A stretch of 12,873 bases of DNA, taken from Lachnospiraceae bacterium UBA1748 (GTDB taxonomy: Bacteria; Bacillota; Clostridia; Lachnospirales; Lachnospiraceae). The stretch is taken from the NCBI GenBank assembly GCA_002314855.1, contig DCHQ01000015.1:1-12873 (forward strand). The letters are read 5' to 3'. The notes under the pieces are model-generated. The model did no database searches. It was not told where the DNA came from and saw nothing but the letters and a program-made list of their open reading frames with translations. Positions 7,372-12,873 of this stretch are shown here, piece by piece; the first letter of the stretch is position 1, and each line of letters starts with the position of its first letter. The translations under genes and the position numbers were made by a program.

Positions 7372-8604
7372 TTAAATAATAGGTCTATAGGAATCATATT
7401 CTCCTATTGCCTCTATCTCTCTATAAATATTAATCCAAATACCTGTAAGTATCATGACTGTCGGTATCATAGCTGCTATGTTTGGATTTAATGTTCCTTG
7501 TTCTTTCATTATCATAGGTACTATAATGAACGCGCTCATTATGCATGAACTAAAGAAGCATACTATTAACAACTTTTTAGTCAAATATCTTTTAGTTGCC
7601 TTGCCAGCCCTAATGTCCTCGAGGCTATCACCACTTTTAAGAAATTGCTCAGATATATCACCTGGATTAATTGTGATAAATGTATATAAATAATTAAGTA
7701 CAAATATGACTAGTACATACAGCGCCATGCCCAATGAAGTATTTAGCTCCGTAGCTTCAATAATCTCAGTTAGTACTCTTTTCTCAGGATATAGTCCAGC
7801 GATAACCATAATGATAGTTCGTGGAACCATATACACAGCAGACGCAAACATAATAGGCATAATTCCAATCGGATTAAACTTAAATGCCAAATAGTTTTTG
7901 TCAGCGTGAATATTGTGAATAGATATTCTCTGAATAGGCATACGTATCTCAATACTTTCCGTCAGTATTGTGACTAATAAAACAAAGAATAAAATAAATA
8001 TCGTTATAATAGTATTCTTTATTACCAGAAAATAGACCTTATCCATATCGAGAATCATCCCAAATATTTGATCAAGAATATTGATAAAAATCAGAATTCC
8101 CTGACCACCAATACCATACTTCTTATTTCGAGATATGAGCCATACTATAAAAAATGAACCTGTAATAAGTTCTATAACAGAAATACTCTGGGCTTCCATG
8201 AGCGCCATACCGCCTATGAACTTATACGGAAGTTTACTAACACGAAAAATTGCTTGGAATAAAGCAATAATGAAAAAGAAAAAGAACATAACTCCCATTT
8301 TCTTTTTAGGAGAAGTCTTAGCTCTTGCTTCATGTCCCTGAATAGCACCCAGTACCTGAACCAGAATAGAACTCATAATAAGTGGTGATATACCAAGCGC
8401 AAATAATGAGCTATTATTTCTGTCACCACCTATTGTCTGCATAAGCATATTCTGCATATCCAAACTATCATAGGATATGCGAGTAACATCTACTCCATAA
8501 AGAGGTAAACAACGTCCCACAATATAAACAAGTATAATAATTAAGGTGTATAACAGTTTTTGATATAAAATTTTGCCATATACCTGTTTTAATTTCTTAT
8601 TCAA
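7372..8604 (-). CDS. secY2: Accessory Sec translocon channel SecY2
   Basis: This is a SecY paralogue with about ten hydrophobic segments that forms the membrane channel for the accessory substrate. SecY-family motifs, numbered from the TTG start, are GISPLIMSSILVQVL (71-85), GIGGQGILIFINI (164-176), FNPIGIMPIMFASAV (243-257) and a cytoplasmic loop INPGDISEQFLKSGDSLEDI (312-331) leading to RAGKATKRYL. I place the start at TTG 8604-8602, giving 410 residues, because GGAG lies 6 nt upstream and the N-terminus (NKKLKQVYGKILYQKL) then resembles other SecY2 proteins. The longer frame from GTG at 8649 would give 425 residues. It would begin inside a terminator hairpin with no ribosome binding site, and an ATG at 8609 stops after two codons. 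secY2 is the first gene of the translocon operon, 6 nt before asp1. Confidence 0.94.
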   Translation of the reverse strand: MNKKLKQVYGKILYQKLLYTLIIILVYIVGRCLPLYGVDVTRISYDSLDMQNMLMQTIGGDRNNSSLFALGISPLIMSSILVQVLGAIQGHEARAKTSPKKKMGVMFFFFFIIALFQAIFRVSKLPYKFIGGMALMEAQSISVIELITGSFFIVWLISRNKKYGIGGQGILIFINILDQIFGMILDMDKVYFLVIKNTIITIFILFFVLLVTILTESIEIRMPIQRISIHNIHADKNYLAFKFNPIGIMPIMFASAVYMVPRTIIMVIAGLYPEKRVLTEIIEATELNTSLGMALYVLVIFVLNYLYTFITINPGDISEQFLKSGDSLEDIRAGKATKRYLTKKLLIVCFFSSCIMSAFIIVPMIMKEQGTLNPNIAAMIPTVMILTGIWINIYREIEAIGEYDSYRPII

Positions 8605-8614
8605 CTCATGCTCC
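8602..8614 (-). promoter_or_regulatory. Ribosome binding site and TTG start of secY2
   Basis: On the minus strand GGAG (8614-8611), six bases and TTG (8604-8602) follow directly after the T-run of the upstream hairpin. This decides the start against the GTG at 8649. The ribosome site becomes available only on transcripts that read through, or start downstream of, the terminator stem. Confidence 0.7.
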
Positions 8615-8656
8615 AAAAAATAATAGTGATTACTGTAAACAGTAACCACTATTATT
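8615..8656 (-). terminator. Intrinsic terminator or attenuator between the surface protein and secY2
   Basis: On the minus strand a 17-bp stem (8656-8640 with 8635-8619, one G-U pair, TTTA loop) runs into TTTTTT (8620-8615). It lies 30 nt past the surface-protein stop and immediately before the secY2 ribosome site. TATAAT hexamers occur at 8669-8664 and 8658-8653 but no good -35 precedes either. The translocon operon may therefore depend on partial read-through, or on a weak promoter in this gap. Confidence 0.8.
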
Positions 8657-8686
8657 ATAAATCATTATAGTTTTTATTACGAACAA

Positions 8687-11600
8687 TTATTTATTATCTT
8701 TGTTCTTCTCCTTGAATAAGCCCTTCTTATGTTTCTTATCATAAGCTGTCTTTCCAGCAGTACCTGTTACAGCGGCTACAATAAGAATCCACCACCACCA
8801 AACAGACTTCTTAGCATCAACCGATGGAGCAAGCGGAGTCATATTATCTTCTAACTCGACCACATTCTCATCTTCGAGTACGCCTAATGGTACCTCTTCA
8901 TCTGCAATATTGACTACACCAGCATCTTGCTTCTTGTTGCCCTTGTTTACAAGATCACCAAGACCATTTTTCTTAGCTGGAGTCTTCTTGGTAGCATTCT
9001 CCTCAGCATCAGCCTTCTTAACATTAGCATTGTTATTAGCTGCATTAGCATTATGATTTGCTGGAGCTGGAGCTAATGGAACCTGACCTGGTAAGATCTG
9101 AACAGTTCCTGGTCCTACTGGATTAACTGCTGGAACTGTTGGCTGATTGTTACCACCATTGTTGCCTGAACCGTTTCCGCCATTATTGCCAGAACCATTT
9201 CCGCCGTTATTGTTAGAACCATTACCACCTTGAGGTTTCTTTGCTGCATCAACTTTACTCTGAGCAGCACTTATTCTCTCTGGGACATCTGTTGTATCAT
9301 TATCTGATAAACCAAGATTTTTTATGGACTCGGCTACTGCTTCAACCTTTTCCTTAGCATTCTTTATAGCCTCTAAATCACTATTCGCCTTTGCACTAGC
9401 TGCAGCTGTTTCACTTGCATTTCTATCAGCTACGGCTTTATTTATTTTAGCCGCCACATAAGCAATATCTGCTGATGTCTTTTCTTTTGCTGCCTTTGTA
9501 GCATTAGCATTTGCTATAGCTGCTTTTCCTGCAGCCTCCCTTGCAGCCTGATCAGCTGCCTTCTTTTTATCAGCTAATTCACTAGCCTTCTTATCAGCAG
9601 CGTCCTTCTTAGCTGCAGCAGCTGCTGCTCTATTATCAGCTTCTGTCTTCTTAGTCTCAGTTGCTTCAGCCTTTGCCTTTGCATTATTAACAGATTTCTT
9701 TGCATTGTTAAGGAAATTATTTAAGCCTTCATCTGTCTCCTCAACAAGTACATATTCTCCAACGTCGTACTTATCATTAGTATATTCAATCTTTGTCTCT
9801 GCTGGTATTTCATCCTGATGCTCTAATTCAACTACAGAATATTCTGTAACTTTGAGTACGACATCTTCCTCTACAGACTGGCTAGTCTTAGTAAATGACG
9901 CTGCATAGCCATACTTTGTTATAGTATTTTCTGTTTTTATTTCTTTTGTCTCTACATCAGATGCCTTTATATTTTCTGTTGTAAGTGAAGATACCTTTGT
10001 TGAATATACAGCTGTTCCTGTAGTAGAAACACTTGCATTCTTAACAACACCCTTTACAATGGTTGAAACCTTTGATGCTGAAGAAGTTGCCTTGCTTGAA
10101 GCTTTTGCATTAGCTGCTTCTATAGCGGCACTCTTTGCCTCAGACTCAGCAGTTGCTTTTGTATCAGCGCCTGTAGCTGTGCCAGTAACTGTATCTCTTC
10201 CTACTACCTTGACATCGGCTGTTGTTAAATTCCAGTTCCAACCAGTAAAGTCGAGTATCTCAGTACCATCTTTCTTATATGTCTCTTCAATAATAGCTTT
10301 TTGTTTTTTATCTTTTGAGAATATATCTGTTATATTATCCCATGTAGAATAATTTACATTCTTAGAATCAACAGCTACGTACTCGATAGTAATCTTTCCA
10401 CTCTTGTATTCATATGTATCGTTGACGATTATTCTATCTTTAATCTTTTCAACTTTAACTACATCAGAAACTGTTCCAGAAAGTACTTTGAATCCAGCAT
10501 CTTCTAACTTTGATACAATCGAATCTTTCCAGTCAGTTACCTCTGTCTTGGCACTATTCCAACTATCTCTATGCTCAACTGTTACACCAGTAACATCTAT
10601 TACTGTTGTGAGCTTTGTGACAAATGAAACATCTGCACTTGCATCATATGTTGTCTCTGTTGTAGTTGTAGTATCTGTAGTAATCTTTATATCAACATTT
10701 GATATTTCCACATCATCGTTATTAGTAGCACTAATTGTTGACTGAGCTGCAGCTTTAGCATCATCCTCTGAATCATAATCTGCTCTGCCATTAAGAGTAA
10801 GATCTTCAGAAGTAGTAGTAGTGACTGTTCCCTTATTAGTTACAACCCACTTACCATCCACTAATTCCTTAGTCTCTTCTTCAGCAGATACGCTTTGATT
10901 ATCTGATAAAGCCTTATCTACGGTAACTATTCCATCAGTATTCTTGTAGTAATATGTGTTATCTACTTCAATAACATCCCCGTTACCAAGCCCTGTTTTA
11001 AACTCATCTACTGATAACTCTACATTAGAACCATCTACTGATACATACTTCTCAGCAACACCTTCTTTTACAACGACTTCTGTCTCAGTCTTCTCGAAGA
11101 TAACAAGTCTCTTTCCAGTTTCATCAAGCTTATAGTTAAGATATAAGTCTTCCTTACTTCCATCCTCATTTTCGATGGTAAGCTTATAATAATTCTTGGA
11201 ATCATCAGTGAACTTTGTAAATCCATTAGGATATGCTACAGCACCATCTGATAACTTCAAAACTTCTGGAACATAATAACCCTTTATGATAGAAGCAAAT
11301 AATTCATCGCACTTATTCCAATCATTAGCATTACCAGCCTGTACTTCTTCCTGAAGTTTTATGATTTCAAGTGCTGCCTTATTAGCTTCTGTAACCTTAA
11401 TAAGCTCATTCTGAGCATTTGTATTATTAGTATCAGCTATCTTAGCTGCTTTATCTGCATTAATTTTTTCGATTCCAGCAATATAAGCTTCTGTGTCAGC
11501 CTTTGCCTTTTCTATACCTGCGTTAGTTGCTTCCTTACTCTTTTCAAACGCTTCATTATTGGCTTTGTTTGCCGCATCTGTTGCTTCATTTAGATTATCT

Positions 11601-12262
11601 AGCGCATCTTCTGAATTCTTTTTTGCTGTCTCATATTTACTATCTGCTTCGCTAGCTTTATCTGCAGCCTTATCTGCTTCATTTTTAGCTGCATCTGCTT
11701 TATTACTAGCTTTATTATAAGCATCATTAATTGCTTCTACTGCCTTATCAGCCTCTGCCTGTGCATCAGCCTTTACACTTTCAAGCTTGTCGCTTGCCTC
11801 TTTCTTGGCATTATCAGCATTAATTGCTGATGACTCTGCAGCTTTTATAGCCTGCTCAGCTGCTGCTACATCGCGATTATCAAGTGCTGTCTCGGCTGCC
11901 TTTACATCATTATATAAAGAATCTACAGCAGCTGATGCGGCACTATCAGCTGCATCAAGCTCCTCAACAGCATTCTGTATATTATTAAGACTTGCATTAA
12001 CTGCTTTAATATCTGAAGCAAGACTCTTATCTGTTACGTTTCCAACAGCCTCTACAGCATCGTCTACAGCAACTAAAGTCTCATTATTAACAGATACCTG
12101 CTCTTCTGAACTTACCTGCTCTTCAGTAAAATTCTCTTCTCCAGTATTCTGCTGCTCTTCTGCAGCATATACTACACCTGCATCTGCTGTACTAGCTGCA
12201 CCAAGTACTACACCTGCTGTAGCTACACCCTTTAAAATACCTTTCATTTTCTTGTTTTTCAT
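8687..12262 (-). CDS. Large coiled-coil surface protein, candidate accessory Sec substrate
   Basis: This 1191-residue exported protein is not a recognised named family. Its order is: signal peptide 1-34 with a Gly/Ala-rich, weakly hydrophobic core (GVATAGVVLGAASTADA); an acidic linker (35-60); an alanine-rich heptad-like coiled coil (about 64-309); a beta/Thr-rich region (about 310-845) with poly-Thr patches at 480-484 and 531-535; a second Ala/Lys/Glu-rich coiled coil (about 845-1010); a Gly-Asn-Ser linker (1012-1039); a Pro- and Asn-rich stretch; then an acidic stretch, WWWW and a membrane segment (about 1153-1170) and a basic tail. It has no LPXTG, no serine-rich repeats and no KxYKxGKxW signal. 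The ATG at 12262 has GAGGG 7 nt upstream. It sits directly before secY2-asp123-secA2 on the same strand with its own promoter, so it is probably their cargo and possibly an adhesin. The substrate role is inferred from context. Confidence 0.9.
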   Translation of the reverse strand: MKNKKMKGILKGVATAGVVLGAASTADAGVVYAAEEQQNTGEENFTEEQVSSEEQVSVNNETLVAVDDAVEAVGNVTDKSLASDIKAVNASLNNIQNAVEELDAADSAASAAVDSLYNDVKAAETALDNRDVAAAEQAIKAAESSAINADNAKKEASDKLESVKADAQAEADKAVEAINDAYNKASNKADAAKNEADKAADKASEADSKYETAKKNSEDALDNLNEATDAANKANNEAFEKSKEATNAGIEKAKADTEAYIAGIEKINADKAAKIADTNNTNAQNELIKVTEANKAALEIIKLQEEVQAGNANDWNKCDELFASIIKGYYVPEVLKLSDGAVAYPNGFTKFTDDSKNYYKLTIENEDGSKEDLYLNYKLDETGKRLVIFEKTETEVVVKEGVAEKYVSVDGSNVELSVDEFKTGLGNGDVIEVDNTYYYKNTDGIVTVDKALSDNQSVSAEEETKELVDGKWVVTNKGTVTTTTSEDLTLNGRADYDSEDDAKAAAQSTISATNNDDVEISNVDIKITTDTTTTTETTYDASADVSFVTKLTTVIDVTGVTVEHRDSWNSAKTEVTDWKDSIVSKLEDAGFKVLSGTVSDVVKVEKIKDRIIVNDTYEYKSGKITIEYVAVDSKNVNYSTWDNITDIFSKDKKQKAIIEETYKKDGTEILDFTGWNWNLTTADVKVVGRDTVTGTATGADTKATAESEAKSAAIEAANAKASSKATSSASKVSTIVKGVVKNASVSTTGTAVYSTKVSSLTTENIKASDVETKEIKTENTITKYGYAASFTKTSQSVEEDVVLKVTEYSVVELEHQDEIPAETKIEYTNDKYDVGEYVLVEETDEGLNNFLNNAKKSVNNAKAKAEATETKKTEADNRAAAAAAKKDAADKKASELADKKKAADQAAREAAGKAAIANANATKAAKEKTSADIAYVAAKINKAVADRNASETAAASAKANSDLEAIKNAKEKVEAVAESIKNLGLSDNDTTDVPERISAAQSKVDAAKKPQGGNGSNNNGGNGSGNNGGNGSGNNGGNNQPTVPAVNPVGPGTVQILPGQVPLAPAPANHNANAANNNANVKKADAEENATKKTPAKKNGLGDLVNKGNKKQDAGVVNIADEEVPLGVLEDENVVELEDNMTPLAPSVDAKKSVWWWWILIVAAVTGTAGKTAYDKKHKKGLFKEKNKDNK
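9158..9229 (-). repeat. Three 24-bp tandem repeats coding for Gly-Asn-Ser linker
   Basis: Three consecutive 24-bp units inside the surface-protein gene encode GGNGSNNN, GGNGSGNN and GGNGSGNN, followed by a partial GGNN unit (to 9146). This looks like a flexible spacer between the second coiled coil and the wall- or membrane-proximal part. Synonymous differences between units show that the repeat is not brand new, but copy number could still vary between strains. Confidence 0.85.
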
Positions 12263-12321
12263 TCTTTTACCCTCATTTTTTCTGTTTTTCTAAAAAATGT
12301 ACTCTATATCTAATCTTATAT

Positions 12322-12350
12322 ATTCTATCACTCCATATATGCGTTATCAA
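12322..12350 (-). promoter_or_regulatory. Promoter of the surface-protein gene
   Basis: On the minus strand TTGATA (12350-12345), a 17-nt spacer and TAGAAT (12327-12322) each match 5 of 6 consensus bases, and the -10 is preceded by TGA (extended -10). The expected start near 12315 gives a leader of about 53 nt with GAGGG before the ATG. This is the best sigma-A-type promoter in the window. Confidence 0.7.
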
Positions 12351-12558
12351 GGAAAATATATTCAGGAAAACAATTTATAGTGACCCGGCATAAATTGCTG
12401 GCAATAATTGGGGAGAAATAATTACTTTTAGAATCAAACTAAAAAAATGCAACAATAAAATAAAGTCACTTCAATTTAATGTCCTCTGTAATAAGATTTC
12501 AAGCTATATACTGCGTATCTTCTGATTGGATACTTGGAATTGATAATAAGGATATGGT
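12351..12558. other. Intergenic region upstream of the surface-protein promoter
   Basis: No supported gene was found in this stretch. A 12-bp palindrome ATTGC-tg-GCAAT (12394-12405) lies about 45 bp upstream of the -35 box and could be a regulator site. A 29-codon plus-strand frame (12479-12568) has no ribosome binding site and ends inside the neighbouring terminator. It is more likely chance or a gene remnant. Confidence 0.45.
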
Positions 12559-12608
12559 AAAAAAATAAAGCCTACCAAAGTTTTTATAAAACTCTGATAG
12601 GCTTTATT
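12559..12608 (-). terminator. Strong leftward intrinsic terminator
   Basis: Read on the minus strand, a 21-bp stem (12608-12588 with 12584-12564, loop ATA) is fully paired if two G-U pairs are allowed. It is followed by a run of T (12565-12559). On the plus strand the same two positions are mismatched, so the leftward RNA is the intended one. It would stop transcripts arriving from beyond 12610 and insulate the surface-protein promoter. Confidence 0.75.
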
Positions 12609-12623
12609 GTGTCTAAAAACTTC

Positions 12624-12741
12624 TTAAGTTAATGACATTGACTCCAATATGGAGTGGTTTTTTATACACAAGAAGACAGCCACTTTTCTTTTCAGAATTG
12701 CGACTGTCTTAATTTTTGCCATTGTCAACGGCTTAACTTAA
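12624..12741. repeat. Nested palindrome cluster (cloverleaf-like element)
   Basis: Outer inverted arms TTAAGTTAA...TTGAC (12624-12642) and GTCAA...TTAACTTAA (12724-12741) enclose two further hairpins: ACTCCA-ATA-TGGAGT (12641-12655) and AAGACAG...CTGTCTT (12673-12710). The second extends to 11 bp with G-U pairs only when read on the minus strand. A run of T follows the first hairpin on the plus strand. It could be the end of an insertion sequence, a small non-autonomous element, or a structured RNA. No transposase is visible. Confidence 0.5.
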
Positions 12742-12774
12742 CATCATCGCTGTGATTAGACATTCTCGTTTTAA

Positions 12775-12811
12775 TTTTGGTTTCCCATTTATTTGATAAC
12801 AGAAACCAAAA
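12775..12811 (+). promoter_or_regulatory. Hairpin directly upstream of a ribosome binding site
   Basis: A perfect 10-bp inverted repeat, TTTTGGTTTC (12775-12784) and GAAACCAAAA (12802-12811), with a 17-nt loop ends just before AAGGAGGA (12813-12820). In a rightward RNA this stem would sit against the ribosome site. Such hairpins occur in leaders of transposase genes and of regulated genes; the role here is inferred. Confidence 0.45.
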
Positions 12812-12827
12812 GAAGGAGGATGAATGT

Positions 12828-12873
12828 TTGTTGCATAATAAAAATACAGAAAGTTGCAAAGCAAAAATGGAGA
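12828..12873 (+). CDS. Possible start of a plus-strand gene (runs off right edge)
   Basis: A TTG at 12828 lies 8 nt after a near-perfect Shine-Dalgarno sequence (AAGGAGG). It opens a frame, LLHNKNTESCKAKME, that stays open to the window edge (15 codons). Two nearby ATGs are less suitable: the one at 12824 stops after four codons, and the one at 12820 overlaps the Shine-Dalgarno sequence itself. The fragment is hydrophilic, too short to assign, and may belong to a mobile element given the palindromes upstream. Confidence 0.3.
   Translation, partial: MLHNKNTESCKAKME

Noticed and set aside
8605..8649. secY2 starting at GTG 8649 (425 residues)
   Set aside because: The extra 15 codons are made of the terminator stem and T-run and have no ribosome site. 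TTG 8604 has GGAG at 6 nt.
9146..9229. Tandem repeats considered as a CRISPR-like or intergenic repeat
   Set aside because: The units are contiguous, in frame, and encode a Gly-Asn-Ser linker within the surface protein; there are no spacers.
11493..12293. Plus-strand open frames across the coiled-coil gene, Ala/Ser/Leu-rich products (also 10059-10352 and 10404-10745)
   Set aside because: They are antisense shadows of Ala codons (GCA/GCT read as TGC/AGC) in a well-supported minus-strand gene, and have no ribosome sites or family resemblance.
12479..12568. 29-codon plus-strand frame before the right-hand terminator
   Set aside because: It has no Shine-Dalgarno sequence, its stop falls inside the terminator stem, and no family is recognisable. 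At most it is a remnant.

Overview
The window looks like chromosomal DNA of a low-G+C Gram-positive bacterium, most likely a Lachnospiraceae-type gut or rumen Firmicute. The reasons are strong AAGGAGG-type ribosome binding sites, AT-rich intergenic DNA, Gram-positive signal peptides, a LUD-domain protein of the clostridial type, and a complete accessory Sec (SecA2/SecY2/Asp) locus. The genus cannot be fixed from the sequence alone.

Layout, left to right. Positions 1-187 (minus) hold the first 62 codons of a secreted protein that runs off the left edge. A 548-bp AT-rich divergent spacer follows, with a candidate promoter for each direction. Positions 736-1374 (plus) encode a LUD (DUF162) protein. 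It ends at a perfect hairpin (1410-1440) that serves as terminator for both converging units. From there to 8604, all on the minus strand and reading right to left, is a tightly packed operon: secY2, asp1, asp2, asp3, secA2. This is the order known from streptococcal and staphylococcal accessory Sec loci. Upstream of it on the same strand (8687-12262) is a 1191-residue surface protein. It has a Gly/Ala-rich signal peptide, two alanine-rich coiled coils around a beta/Thr-rich middle, a Gly-Asn linker and a C-terminal membrane anchor. It has its own good promoter (12322-12350) and is separated from secY2 by an intrinsic-terminator-like hairpin (8615-8656). The right end (12351-12873) has no full gene. 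It carries a strong leftward terminator, a cluster of nested palindromes, and the possible start of another plus-strand gene.

How the parts fit: SecA2 is the motor ATPase, SecY2 the channel, and Asp1-3 the accessory complex that delivers and processes the substrate. The adjacent coiled-coil protein is the obvious candidate substrate. The locus differs from the classical serine-rich-repeat glycoprotein systems in four ways visible here: no gtfA/gtfB or other glycosyltransferase gene is in the window; the candidate substrate has no serine-rich repeats, no KxYKxGKxW signal and no LPXTG anchor; the Asp2 hydrolase motif reads G-I-A-M-G, with alanine at the catalytic serine position (residue 362) while the Glu and His partners remain; and three of the five translocon genes (secY2, asp2, secA2) start with TTG. 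Together these suggest an accessory Sec branch that exports a non-acetylated, possibly non-glycosylated coiled-coil surface protein.
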